Virus record (IMG/VR): IMGVR_UViG_3300042330_000854
Span: 44,077-108,076 of that record
Source: a virus
DNA: 64,000 nucleotides
Reading direction: 5' to 3' (one strand)
Position 1 is the first letter of the stretch. Every line of letters begins with the position of its first letter. The notes under the pieces are model-generated. The model was not told the origin of the DNA. It saw only the letters and a program-made list of their open reading frames with translations, and ran no database searches. Below are positions 39,345 through 48,238 of the stretch, piece after piece. The translations under genes and the position numbers were made by a program.

Positions 39345-39857
39345 ATGGATAATAATTTACTTGAAAAAATCGAAAATAATCCACACTTAAAAGATATTCT
39401 TGTTTCTTTAGAAGATGTATTGGATAATTTCGATATTTATGTTTATAAAAATTGGTATAAAGGAATATTAGTTAATGGTCCTTTATTTCGTCGCCATTGG
39501 ATTAGTATTATTTTAGAATATGATTTAGATAGTAAACCTGATCCTCTTTTTGCTGAAAGAGTTGAACCATTAGGTATTAAAATAAATACTAAAAAACGAA
39601 TAATAAAATTACAACAACCAAAACCACAATTATTAGTTAAACCTTTAGGAACAGAAGATAGCTTAACTGATTTAAACAATCAAGAAGAAAAAGAAACAAA
39701 AACAACTTGGCTTGTTGAACTTATGTTTCCTAAAAGATTAATTGGCGATGTTACAGGTTTGGATTTAGAACAATATGATCAACACTTTGATTTAAGCGAT
39801 TTAGAACAAGCAGAAGAACAAAATATTGATAATACAGCAATGGCAGAAGAACGATGA
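39345..39857 (+). CDS. Probable virion-associated protein, 170 aa
   Basis: Contains YKGILVNGPLFRRHWISIILEYDLDSKPDPLFAERVEPLGIKI and an acidic C-terminal tail. The late promoter and the overlapping downstream gene suggest a structural or assembly role. The HWISI and DPD segments resemble the 237-aa protein at 48239 only loosely. Function unknown. Confidence 0.6.
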   Translation: MDNNLLEKIENNPHLKDILVSLEDVLDNFDIYVYKNWYKGILVNGPLFRRHWISIILEYDLDSKPDPLFAERVEPLGIKINTKKRIIKLQQPKPQLLVKPLGTEDSLTDLNNQEEKETKTTWLVELMFPKRLIGDVTGLDLEQYDQHFDLSDLEQAEEQNIDNTAMAEER

Positions 39858-40357
39858 TAACAGAAGGATTACATAATAAAGATTTGGAATATATGGTTAG
39901 ACCTGTTATTTCATTAGATGAATATATTAGTAAAATTGATACAACTGCAATTGTAGTTGGTTTTTATTGTGATGACCGCGATAGCGCTAATGATTTAAAT
40001 AAATTTATTCAACGTTGCCCAATAAACCTTTTAGATTCTGAAGTTTCATTAAGTCCAAACGCACAAGGCGAATATATGGTTTTTGTTGAATTTTTAAATA
40101 ATAAAAATTTGATTAATGAATTAAAAAAAGTATTTTCACATTTAAAAAACTTAACTAATATAAATGATTGGCAAATAAGATATAAAACTAAAACTTATTC
40201 AATTGATAATTTACAATTATCAGAAACTTTAACATATAATAATATTCAAAGATTTGATTTAATTGAATCTATTAGTTATAATAATAAATTGATTATGAAA
40301 TTAAAAAATGGCTATTTTGTTTTAGAAAATAACATTATTAGAAAGGTTATTAAATGA
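39854..40357 (+). CDS. Hypothetical protein, 167 aa
   Basis: Overlaps the upstream gene (ATGA). It starts MITEGLHNKDLEYMVRPVISLDEYISKIDTTAIVVGFYCDDRDSANDLNKFIQRC. T4-like structural genes such as head and neck proteins sometimes carry V.P.IS.D.Y-like segments, but no firm match is made. Its stop overlaps the next ATG (ATGA). Probably late. Confidence 0.6.
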   Translation: MITEGLHNKDLEYMVRPVISLDEYISKIDTTAIVVGFYCDDRDSANDLNKFIQRCPINLLDSEVSLSPNAQGEYMVFVEFLNNKNLINELKKVFSHLKNLTNINDWQIRYKTKTYSIDNLQLSETLTYNNIQRFDLIESISYNNKLIMKLKNGYFVLENNIIRKVIK

Positions 40358-40560
40358 TTGTAGATGTTCCTTTTGATCGAGCAACTGTATTAAAAACTCA
40401 ACCTTTGTTTAAACAAATTCATTTTGAATTAAAACCTGAATTAGAAAAATATTTAAATCACGCAAAAATAGAACATATCGTTGAAAACAAACATCATTTT
40501 ATCCGTTTTGTTTTCAACGATATTACAGATTTTACTGTTTTTGCATTGCAATTTAGTTAA
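40354..40560 (+). CDS. Small hypothetical protein, 68 aa
   Basis: MIVDVPFDRATVLKTQPLFKQIHFELKPELEKYLNHAKIEHIVENKHHF..., an alpha/beta protein, third gene of the late operon 39345-40560. Its last 8 nt overlap the convergent nuclease gene. Function unknown. Confidence 0.6.
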   Translation: MIVDVPFDRATVLKTQPLFKQIHFELKPELEKYLNHAKIEHIVENKHHFIRFVFNDITDFTVFALQFS

Positions 40561-41206
40561 TAGTTAATTTAACAATTTTCAAAATTTCATCAACAGGTTT
40601 TTTATATTGAACTATATTTCCTAAATTTTGTTCGTGTGGAATAAAATACCCAACTTTTACATTTTGATTAATTACAATGCTGTAAAAATATTTTGGAATA
40701 ACAACACCATTTATAGCGCCAATTTCACCATAAGTTCCTTTGATTACCAAAGAAGGAGTTTGACGATAAATTTTCTGAATTTCATTGTCAATGCGATTCC
40801 AAATTCCACGATTAAAATTTGGCAATTGAGGAACAATGTTACTCATCAGATATGTTTCTTTGCGTAATTGATTATTTCCACAAAAATCTTCATCTGAAAC
40901 CATATGTCCACGATCATAACCTGAATTAGAATAATTAGAACTTAAACTGCGCGAACCTGGAACAATTCGATCATCAATGATAAATTGATTGTTTTCACGA
41001 ACCGAACATTTACCCCAATCTTTTCCTAAAAAAGCAACAAATTCAGGAATCTTTTTTCTATTATTATATCCAACTTCATAACCTTGATTACAAAGTAATA
41101 CAATTTGATCAGTTGATTGGATATCGTACTTTAAACCCAAATTACATGTTTGGGCTAAAGATAAATTACTAAACAATAATACAACAAAAAACAAAACATA
41201 TTTCAT
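40553..41206 (-). CDS. Secreted DNA/RNA non-specific endonuclease
   Basis: 217 aa with signal peptide MKYVLFFVVLLFSNLSLAQ and the catalytic motif YDRGHMVSDEDF (DRGH at 98-101) of the Serratia-nuclease (NUC1) family; TYLMSNIVPQLPNFNRGIWN carries the metal-binding Asn. Four cysteines suggest periplasmic disulfides. Exported by Sec, it could degrade DNA in the periplasm (superinfecting genomes) or in the medium after lysis. AAAGGAGAAAACG precedes the ATG. No immunity protein was recognised nearby. Confidence 0.88.
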   Translation of the reverse strand: MKYVLFFVVLLFSNLSLAQTCNLGLKYDIQSTDQIVLLCNQGYEVGYNNRKKIPEFVAFLGKDWGKCSVRENNQFIIDDRIVPGSRSLSSNYSNSGYDRGHMVSDEDFCGNNQLRKETYLMSNIVPQLPNFNRGIWNRIDNEIQKIYRQTPSLVIKGTYGEIGAINGVVIPKYFYSIVINQNVKVGYFIPHEQNLGNIVQYKKPVDEILKIVKLTIN

Positions 41207-41342
41207 CGTTTTCTCCTTTAATGAATTTTCATCTTACCGATATTTTTTCTAATAATCAACAAAATAATTTAAAAATTTTTTCTCTTGTTTAAAAAAAGAT
41301 TGATGTTAAGATTTTCCAATAAACAAAAAGGAGGAATTTAAA

Positions 41343-41735
41343 ATGCGATTTAACGATAAACTTCAAAGAAAATTTTATCAATTAGAACGAGAAAAGCGTT
41401 TGGTGGAACAAAATTATCAATGCTTTTATTGTAAAGAAATTATCACTAAAAATGAAGTAACTGCCGATCATGTAATTCCAATTAAACAAACAAAACGACA
41501 TAGCGATTGTAATATTGTTGCTAGTTGCATAAATTGTAATAGAAAAAAAGCAGCAATGACAATTGACGAATTTAAAAATTATAATTTTAAAAAAGTTCCT
41601 AATGAACTAAAAGAATTTTTTGAAATTTTAGAAACAAGAACGCGCAAAGCAGAATTTAATCTTGATATTAAAACTCACTTTACAAGTTTTCGCCATTGGC
41701 AAACTTATTGGCAAAAAAGGAATAAATGGAAATGA
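41343..41735 (+). CDS. HNH endonuclease
   Basis: The 130-aa protein holds CFYCKEIITKNEVTADHVIPIKQTKRHSDCNIVASCINCNRKK. This is a complete zinc-ribbon HNH site with CxxC pairs and the DH...N motif (H of DHVIP, N of DCNIV). AAGGAGGAATTTAAA precedes the ATG. Small HNH proteins are free-standing homing enzymes or packaging-associated nucleases; no terminase is adjacent, so homing is likely. Its stop overlaps HRLTGPA copy 12 (ATGA). Confidence 0.88.
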   Translation: MRFNDKLQRKFYQLEREKRLVEQNYQCFYCKEIITKNEVTADHVIPIKQTKRHSDCNIVASCINCNRKKAAMTIDEFKNYNFKKVPNELKEFFEILETRTRKAEFNLDIKTHFTSFRHWQTYWQKRNKWK

Positions 41736-42067
41736 GTAAAGTTTTTTATATTGATGGAATGAAAGTACCAGATGATGAATTTCCAGTTACTCCTTGGGAA
41801 CTTATTTCTTCACCCGACGAAAACACACCTGCTTTTGAAAATTTAGAAACAGGTTTTAAATCTTGGTGCTTAAAACATTATGTCTTGCATCGATTAACTG
41901 GACCAGCAAGAATTTTACCAAATGGGGCTTGTCAATTTTATCTTAATGGTAAAAATTATGAAACCGTAAAAGAATGGATTGTGGATCATCCAAATCCCGA
42001 TTTATATTTTCATAAAATTGGTGTTTTTACAGAAACCGATAAAATTTTGTGGTTTTTACAAAATTAG
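41732..42067 (+). CDS. HRLTGPA-family protein, type A (copy 12)
   Basis: 111 aa from ATG 41732 (ATGA overlap with HNH). KVFYIDGMKVPDDEFPVTPWELISS, DENTPAFENL, WCLKHYVLHRLTGPARILPNG, YLNGKNYETVKEWIVDHPNPDLYFHKIGVF, TETDKILWFLQN. It is followed by a ~115-nt conserved spacer also found after copy 17. Confidence 0.8.
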   Translation: MSKVFYIDGMKVPDDEFPVTPWELISSPDENTPAFENLETGFKSWCLKHYVLHRLTGPARILPNGACQFYLNGKNYETVKEWIVDHPNPDLYFHKIGVFTETDKILWFLQN

Positions 42068-42184
42068 TTTTAAAGCGATTTAAAGCCTATTAATCTAATT
42101 AGCTACCCAACTACCTAAATCAATTTAAAACTGCTGTAACATGCCTCTAAATGCAATTAAACACCTATTTGAAAGAAAATATAA
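42066..42184 (+). repeat. Conserved non-coding spacer, copy a
   Basis: Shares TTTTAAAGCGATTTAAAGCC, CTGTAACATGCCTCTAA and CTATTTGAAA blocks in the same order with 57398-57517, between a type A family gene and the next family gene in both places. No reading frame is kept. Possible RNA element or recombination arm. Confidence 0.7.
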
Positions 42185-42514
42185 ATGATCATTTATTATA
42201 TCGATGGCAAAAAATATATAGCTAAAAAATATCAAAATATTCCTATATATAAAATTTCTTCACCTGATGAAAATATACCTGCTTATGAAAATTTAGATTC
42301 AGGTTTTAAATATTGGTGTAAAAAAGGAGATATTTTTCATCGATTAACTGGGCCATCAACAATTTTGGCTGATGGAACAAATTATTTTTATCTTAATAAT
42401 AAAAGATATATGAATATTCGAGAATGGATTAATAACCATCCAAATCCAGATTTATACTTCGATGCAATTGGATTGAATGAAACCGATAAAGTTTTATGGT
42501 TTTTACAAAATTAA
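42185..42514 (+). CDS. HRLTGPA-family protein, type A (copy 13)
   Basis: 109 aa: IIYYIDGKKYIAKKYQNIPIYKISS, DENIPAYENL, WCKKGDIFHRLTGPSTILADG (HRLTGPS), YLNNKRYMNIREWINNHPNPDLYFDAIG, NETDKVLWFLQN. A GAAAGAAAATATAA leader rather than a strong ribosome site precedes it. It lies in a run of three family genes (41732-42852). Confidence 0.8.
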   Translation: MIIYYIDGKKYIAKKYQNIPIYKISSPDENIPAYENLDSGFKYWCKKGDIFHRLTGPSTILADGTNYFYLNNKRYMNIREWINNHPNPDLYFDAIGLNETDKVLWFLQN

Positions 42515-42537
42515 AACTGATATTTGAAAGAAAATAA

Positions 42538-42852
42538 ATGACAATTATTTATTATATTGATGGTGAAAAATTTATTGTTGATGATTGGTTTAAAATTGAA
42601 AACATGCTATTTGATTTTTCTTCACCAAATGAAGAAACGCCCGCTTGGGAAAACTTAGAAACTGGTAAAAAAGTATGGTGCTTAAAAGGATATCGTTATC
42701 ATCGCTTAACAGGACCAGCAATTTATTGGGCATCTGGTGATTATTCTTTTGGGCTATATGGTATTTTTTATGATGATATTTATGATTGGTTAAAAATACA
42801 TCCAAATCAAGATAACTCTTTTCAAATTGAAATGTTGTTAAAATACACATAA
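42538..42852 (+). CDS. HRLTGPA-family protein, type B (copy 14)
   Basis: 104 aa: IIYYIDGEKFIVDDW, SSPNEETPAWENL, WCLKGYRYHRLTGPAIYWASG, DIYDWLKIHPNQD, FQIEMLLKYT. The LNGK turn is GLYGIF. It closes the triple array and is followed by the second conserved non-coding block and a promoter. Confidence 0.8.
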   Translation: MTIIYYIDGEKFIVDDWFKIENMLFDFSSPNEETPAWENLETGKKVWCLKGYRYHRLTGPAIYWASGDYSFGLYGIFYDDIYDWLKIHPNQDNSFQIEMLLKYT

Positions 42853-42990
42853 TTTGATTATATGAATAAATTTTCTATTCATGGAGAGCCGCAGAAAACA
42901 AAGAAATATTGAGAGTGTTCGTACAACTGCAACTTAACAAAAATTAAATTTAAAAATTACTTGACAAAGATCAGAAAATTTTTAATATTG
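42851..42990 (+). repeat. Conserved non-coding block with promoter, copy a
   Basis: About 110 nt nearly the same as 57828-57968, including CTATTCATGGAGAGCCGCAG and ACAACTGCAACTTAACAAAA, and ending with the early promoter. ATGAATA/TATTCAT could form a hairpin around AATTTTC here. Less AT-rich than its surroundings. Confidence 0.75.
42961..42989 (+). promoter_or_regulatory. Early-type promoter, weak -10
   Basis: TTGACA, 17-nt spacer with CAGAAAATTTTT, then AATATT. Sixty nt upstream of the baseplate gene, with a late element in between; perhaps a relic of the duplicated cassette. Confidence 0.7.
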
Positions 42991-43035
42991 GGTTCACGTC
43001 TAAATTAATGGGAGCTTATAATCTCCCATTTTTCT

Positions 43036-43043
43036 TTTAAATA
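43036..43043 (+). promoter_or_regulatory. T4-late-like element predicting a leaderless mRNA
   Basis: TTTAAATA, then TTCTT, then ATG at 43049: the same 5-nt spacing as at 39332 and 54192, with no Shine-Dalgarno. Confidence 0.6.
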
Positions 43044-43048
43044 TTCTT

Positions 43049-46000
43049 ATGTCAAATAGTTTAAAACAATCAGAATTATACGCGGCACAAGATTGGCGCA
43101 CACTTTATCAAGCATTTACAAATATTAATTTTAATGCAACTGATCCAGTTAGTATAAATCAAAGTTTACGTGAGTATGCACAAAAAGCTTATCCAGAAGA
43201 TTTTAATGATTGGAATGAAGCTTCTAGCTTTGTTGCTCATATAGATTTATTAAGTTGGTTAGCTGGTACAGTTGCTTTTCGTCAAGATGTTGCCGCAAGA
43301 GAAAATTTTCTTGAAACTGCGGAATCAAGAGAAAGTATTTTAAAATTAGCTAGATTTTTAAGTTATGTGCCAAGTAGAAATATTCCTTTACGTGGATTAG
43401 CTAAAATAGTTCAAATTCAATCAGATGATGATTTAATTGATTCAAGTGGTAATAATTTAAACAATCAAATTGTATTATGGAATGATCCTGATAATTTAGA
43501 TTGGTATGAACAATTTACTTTAATTATGAATTCGGCTTTTATTCAAACTAACCCGTTTGGTGTTCCATTAGAAACAGCAAATATTGGTAATATTAAAACA
43601 CAAAATTATCGCGTTAATACACCAAATACTGCATTGCCTTTATATGGTTTTCAATGTCAAGTTAATTCAAGAAATTTACCTTTTGAATTAACTACAGTTG
43701 ATATTTCAGCATCAAATGGATTTACAGAATTATTCCCAAGCAATAATAATAGTTTTCAATTAACTTATAGAAATGATGGTCAAGGTTTTGCCAGTAACAA
43801 TACTGGTTTTTTTGCATATTGGACTCAAGGTACTTTACAAAATCAAGTATTTAATATTGATAATCCAAGAGAAAATACTATTATAGATGTTAATGTTCCT
43901 AATATTAATAATAATGATATTTGGGTTGAAACAATTGATGAAAATGGAAATAGTTTAATCACTTGGACTAAAGTTCCCGGCTTGTTTACAGATAATGTTG
44001 TTTTTAATGCGGTTCCGCCAGCTAATAGAAATATTTTTCAAGTTATTACAAGAGATAATGATCAAATTTCATTAAAATTTTCTGATGGTTTATTTGGAAA
44101 TATCCCAACAGGCAGAATTAGAGTTTGGTATCGTGTTTCAAATGGTGATAATCAAATTTTATATCCAAAAGATATGACAAGAACAACTGTAACAATTCCT
44201 TATGTTAATTCTGCTGGATTATTAAAAAGATTATTTGTTTATTTTTCATTAACTTCATCAGTTGCAAATTCTGCACCTTCTGAAACTACAGAACAAATTC
44301 GTCGCAGAGCCAATCAAACATATTTGGCACAAGGAAGAATGGTTACTGGTGAAGATTATAATTTATTTCCATTGCAAACAAATTTAGCAACAAAAATAAA
44401 ATCGGTTAATAGAACTTATAGTGGACACAGTACATACTTGGATTTAAATGATCCAACTGGAAATCATAATACAGTAAACATTTTAGGTTCAGATGGTATT
44501 TTAGCTTATGAAATGGTTGAAGAATATAACGAATATTTTGATATTGGTAGCGTTGATATTGATTTAGTTATTGCTAATACATTAAATCAAATGTTAATTA
44601 AATCAACTGTAAAAACTTATATGCTAAATGAAATGAAAAAATTAAATATTATTCCAAGTACGCCGCTATATTGGAAAAATGTTATTGTTGATAATGATTC
44701 ATCATCTGGTGTTTTTTCAGATACAAGAAATTCTCAATATTTTCCTTTTTCTGTTGGCGTAGGTGTTGGTTTAGGTCAACAATTTATTTCATCAGGCAGT
44801 TATTTAATATTTGATGATAAAGTTTGTTATGTTAATAATTTATCAGGAAATGGAACAAATCAAGAACAAGGTGGAATTGTTGTACTTCCTGCCATTGAAA
44901 ATAATCGTGAATTAACACAAATTATTCCTGCTTGGAGAAATTCATTTAATGCTTTAGAATATTCAACATTAGTTTCTTTATTAACTAATCGTGCAAATAC
45001 TGAAATTTTTTGGGATTATTTAAGTCAAAATTATATTATAAGAGAAATTGTATTAAATCAACAAAATCCAATGAATAGTATTTTAATTGGTACTGTAAAA
45101 TACATAGGTAATAGTTGGTGTTTTACCTTGTTTGGTTTAAGAATGTTTTTTGAAAGTGTGCAAGAAACACGTTGGTATTTTGAAAATGAAAATTTAGGAT
45201 TAGACCCAAATACAGGTGAATTAAAAAGAGATACTATAACTTTATTACCTCAAAATTTAATAAAAATTGTAGGTGAAAATTGGCAACAAAATAAATCTTA
45301 TCAAAAAAATGATATTGTTTATTATAATAATCAAACTTTTGAATGCTTGACCAATCATGTTTCTGGTAATATCTTTGTTGAACAATTAACTGATATTGAT
45401 AGTTTAAAAGTAAATCCACAACCATTTGATGTAACTGTAACCAATATTGATGTTCCAGATATTTTCATTCCAAATAATACAAATATCGGCTATTTTGTAA
45501 GATTTTTAGAATTTACTGCAACATCATTAGAAGATGATAATGATATTTCTATTAATACAGTTGAAATAGAATTTAATATTCCAATATTAACTACAACTCA
45601 AACATTAGTTTTAAATCCAATTGTTCAAATTTTAGACGGCATTAATACAACAATTACTGCTAGAATTAATATTGATAACTTATCAGTTACTATTTCAATT
45701 GATGATATTGCTGTAACTGATATTTCAGGAACCGTTAATTTTTCATTTCCAACATTAACTTTTAATCGAGATGATTTAACAGAAACTAATTTACAAAATA
45801 ATCCTCTTAAAATATCAAATAATAGTGGAGAAGTTTATTATAAAAATACCCAAGAATTAACAGTTCCGCCATTTTCTATAATTAAAAATGTTGATTTGGG
45901 TGTTATTGAAATTGATCCAAGTAGTGAATTATCAATTACTACTTTATGGAAACCAATTGTTTATCAAAATAATAAAGAAAGTAATTTAGTTATTGAACGA

Positions 46001-47059
46001 TTATATGAATATTTGGATGGATATTCTGAACCAAGAAGAATTATTGTTAATTCAACAGATGAAAATAATGATGGGCAGTTAGATGAACCTTTTGTTTATT
46101 TGAAATATTTGGCTGAAAATAACGAAAATTTTAATTTATTATTTTGGGAAAAATACACAGATCAAAACGATTATGTTTATCGTAAACCTTTGATTGACGT
46201 TTGGGTGTTTGATTTATTATCGAGCAAAGACGATTATAATAGTATTTTAACTGGCGTTGCTCCAAGTGTTAATACTATTGCTTATGTTATTGAAAATAAA
46301 ACTTTTTGGAAATTTAATGTAGATAATGAATGGGAACAAATATCATCCGATAATTATTTTGTTGGTCAAGGTTATGGTTTGAATAACCCAAAATATTTTA
46401 TTACTGAAAATAATTTTTATAGTATCGATCCAAAAGGATTATATTATAGATGGAAACGATATGCTCCATTTGAAAATAGAATTGATCCTTCGGTTAGTAA
46501 TATAATTGATATTTTCGTATTATCAAATGAATATGATCAATTATATCGTAATTGGATCGGTTCTGGTGCTGACATTAATTCTCGCCCTATTCCACCAACT
46601 GCTACAGATTTAAAAATAGCTTTTTCTTCTTTTGAACAATTTAAAATGTTTTCTGATGAAATTGTTTGGCGACCTGTTATGTTTAAAGATATTTTTGGTG
46701 ATAGTTCTTTGCCTGAATATCAAGGTAAATTTGTTGTGGTAAAAAATCCAACTTCACAATTAAGTGATGGTGAAATTAAATCAAGAATTTTAAATGCAAT
46801 TGCTGAATTTTTTGATGCAAGTCGTTGGGATTTTGGCGAAACTTTTTATTTTCAAACAATGAGTGCTTATGTAATGTTAAGTTTAGCTACACACATTGAT
46901 AGCTTTACCGTTGTGCCAATGATGCAAAATAGTGCTTATGGTAATTTATTTGAAATGAAATGTAATTCAGATGAATTGTTTATTAGTACAGCACAACCAA
47001 AAGATATACAGTTTGTTAAATCAAATACTGCTGATATATTACGTGTTGGTAAAATATAA
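43049..47059 (+). CDS. Baseplate wedge protein, gp6-like
   Basis: The 1336-aa protein begins with a helical region typical of T4 gp6 homologues (QDWRTLYQAFTNINFNATDPVSINQSLREYAQKAYPEDFNDWNEASSFVAHIDLLSWLAGTVAFRQDVAARENFLETAESRESILKLARFLSY). It continues with the gpJ-like baseplate core (QISLKFSDGLFGNIPTGRIRVWYRVSNGD, TTEQIRRRANQTYLAQGRMVTGEDYNLFP). It is twice the length of T4 gp6 (660 aa), with a long beta-rich middle and a C-terminal domain. Wedge proteins form the iris around the hub. The gene ends at a terminator. Confidence 0.9.
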   Translation: MSNSLKQSELYAAQDWRTLYQAFTNINFNATDPVSINQSLREYAQKAYPEDFNDWNEASSFVAHIDLLSWLAGTVAFRQDVAARENFLETAESRESILKLARFLSYVPSRNIPLRGLAKIVQIQSDDDLIDSSGNNLNNQIVLWNDPDNLDWYEQFTLIMNSAFIQTNPFGVPLETANIGNIKTQNYRVNTPNTALPLYGFQCQVNSRNLPFELTTVDISASNGFTELFPSNNNSFQLTYRNDGQGFASNNTGFFAYWTQGTLQNQVFNIDNPRENTIIDVNVPNINNNDIWVETIDENGNSLITWTKVPGLFTDNVVFNAVPPANRNIFQVITRDNDQISLKFSDGLFGNIPTGRIRVWYRVSNGDNQILYPKDMTRTTVTIPYVNSAGLLKRLFVYFSLTSSVANSAPSETTEQIRRRANQTYLAQGRMVTGEDYNLFPLQTNLATKIKSVNRTYSGHSTYLDLNDPTGNHNTVNILGSDGILAYEMVEEYNEYFDIGSVDIDLVIANTLNQMLIKSTVKTYMLNEMKKLNIIPSTPLYWKNVIVDNDSSSGVFSDTRNSQYFPFSVGVGVGLGQQFISSGSYLIFDDKVCYVNNLSGNGTNQEQGGIVVLPAIENNRELTQIIPAWRNSFNALEYSTLVSLLTNRANTEIFWDYLSQNYIIREIVLNQQNPMNSILIGTVKYIGNSWCFTLFGLRMFFESVQETRWYFENENLGLDPNTGELKRDTITLLPQNLIKIVGENWQQNKSYQKNDIVYYNNQTFECLTNHVSGNIFVEQLTDIDSLKVNPQPFDVTVTNIDVPDIFIPNNTNIGYFVRFLEFTATSLEDDNDISINTVEIEFNIPILTTTQTLVLNPIVQILDGINTTITARINIDNLSVTISIDDIAVTDISGTVNFSFPTLTFNRDDLTETNLQNNPLKISNNSGEVYYKNTQELTVPPFSIIKNVDLGVIEIDPSSELSITTLWKPIVYQNNKESNLVIERLYEYLDGYSEPRRIIVNSTDENNDGQLDEPFVYLKYLAENNENFNLLFWEKYTDQNDYVYRKPLIDVWVFDLLSSKDDYNSILTGVAPSVNTIAYVIENKTFWKFNVDNEWEQISSDNYFVGQGYGLNNPKYFITENNFYSIDPKGLYYRWKRYAPFENRIDPSVSNIIDIFVLSNEYDQLYRNWIGSGADINSRPIPPTATDLKIAFSSFEQFKMFSDEIVWRPVMFKDIFGDSSLPEYQGKFVVVKNPTSQLSDGEIKSRILNAIAEFFDASRWDFGETFYFQTMSAYVMLSLATHIDSFTVVPMMQNSAYGNLFEMKCNSDELFISTAQPKDIQFVKSNTADILRVGKI

Positions 47060-47083
47060 AGGGGAGCTAAATAGCTCCCCTTT
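47058..47083. terminator. Bidirectional terminator
   Basis: AAAGGGGAGCTA and TAGCTCCCCTTT arms between convergent genes. Confidence 0.88.
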
Positions 47084-47378
47084 ATTTTGAAATTTTAATT
47101 GTTTTAAAATATCTATATTCATCTAAATCACCTTCAATACTTTCATGTTGTTCAACTTTCCAACCATTGTTTTTCAGGTAATCAATAACAAGATCAATTA
47201 ACTCTTGATCATCATCAAAAATATCACCAAAAGTATCACCTTTAGAATTTCGTTCAACAAAATTAATAAGATGATAATAAAGTTGTGGTAAAATAATATT
47301 GAATTTATCATAAATCGTCATTGTAAATTCTCGATTTACAATGCTTTTAATATTTTCTCGTGATAAGTCATAATGCAT
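47082..47378 (-). CDS. Hypothetical protein, 98 aa
   Basis: Acidic alpha/beta protein (DTFGDIFDDDQELIDLVIDYLKNNGWKVEQHESIEGDLDEYRYFKTIKI). AAGGAAACAAAA precedes the ATG. It follows copy 15 on the minus strand by 18 nt and is probably cotranscribed. Function unknown. Confidence 0.65.
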   Translation of the reverse strand: MHYDLSRENIKSIVNREFTMTIYDKFNIILPQLYYHLINFVERNSKGDTFGDIFDDDQELIDLVIDYLKNNGWKVEQHESIEGDLDEYRYFKTIKISK

Positions 47379-47396
47379 TTTTGTTTCCTTCTTTTA

Positions 47397-47762
47397 TTAA
47401 TTTAACATATCATTATAACCAAATAAATTAGTCATTTTTGATTTAAAAGATTCACTTTTATTTGGGTGATCTTTAAGCCAATCTTGTAAATTATTATAAT
47501 AACATTTATCATTTAAATAAAATTCATATGTTGCATTATAGCGAATAGCTGCTGGTCCAGTTAAGCGATGAAATTTATTTCCTTTTAAACACCAAATTTT
47601 TTCACCTGTTTTTAAATTTTCAAAAGCAGGTGTATTTTCATTTGGTGATGAAATTTTATACCAAGGAATTACCAAATAATTATCGCTTGAAAATTTCTTA
47701 CCATCGATATAGTAAATATATCGATTATTTTTTTTAAATAAATTAAAAATGTATTTTAACAT
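47397..47762 (-). CDS. HRLTGPA-family protein, type B-like (copy 15)
   Basis: 121 aa with an N-terminal extension MLKYIFNLFKKNN before RYIYYIDGKKFSSDN. SSPNENTPAFENL, WCLKGNKFHRLTGPAAIRYNA, YLNDKCYYNNLQDWLKDHPNKSESFKSKMTNLFGYN. The C-terminus departs from both standard types. AGAAGGATAAAATA precedes the ATG, and an early promoter drives it. Confidence 0.78.
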   Translation of the reverse strand: MLKYIFNLFKKNNRYIYYIDGKKFSSDNYLVIPWYKISSPNENTPAFENLKTGEKIWCLKGNKFHRLTGPAAIRYNATYEFYLNDKCYYNNLQDWLKDHPNKSESFKSKMTNLFGYNDMLN

Positions 47763-47789
47763 AATATTTTATCCTTCTTGTATTATTTT

Positions 47790-47818
47790 ATAATAGAAAA
47801 TTTTTTATAATTTGTCAA
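47790..47818 (-). promoter_or_regulatory. Early-type promoter with conserved spacer
   Basis: TTGACA, 17-nt spacer ending AAAAAATTTTC, TATTAT. It starts 4 nt beyond the stop of copy 16. Confidence 0.88.
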
Positions 47819-47822
47819 CTAA

Positions 47823-48164
47823 TTAATTTTGTAAAAACCATAAAACTCGTTCTGTTTCTGTTAAATTGATTACATCAAAATAAAGATCGGGATTTGGATG
47901 ATTATTAAGCCAATCCTGAATATTTTTATATGGTTTTCCATTTAAATAAAATTCTCCAAAACCATCACCCCAAATTCTTGCTGGGCCGCTTAATCGATGC
48001 AAATACGAATGTTTATTGCGCCATTCTTTATATCCAGTTTCTAAATCTTCTAAAGCAGGTGTATTATCATCAGGCGAGGAAATTTTAATATAAGTTCTGA
48101 GGTTATAAAGTATATTAGTTTTATTTTGAATACCGTTTTCATAATATACATAAATATATTTCAT
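47823..48164 (-). CDS. HRLTGPA-family protein, type A (copy 16)
   Basis: 113 aa: YIYVYYENGIQNKTN (diverged start), SSPDDNTPALEDL, WRNKHSYLHRLSGPARIWGDG (WR instead of WC), YLNGKPYKNIQDWLNNHPNPDLYFDVINL, TETERVLWFLQN. First gene of a short minus unit; AAAGGATAAAA precedes the ATG. Confidence 0.78.
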   Translation of the reverse strand: MKYIYVYYENGIQNKTNILYNLRTYIKISSPDDNTPALEDLETGYKEWRNKHSYLHRLSGPARIWGDGFGEFYLNGKPYKNIQDWLNNHPNPDLYFDVINLTETERVLWFLQN

Positions 48165-48238
48165 AAAATTTTATCCTTTTTTATTGATTTATAAAACAAA
48201 TATTAGCATAATCAAAGAAATAAAACAATAGGTTAAAA

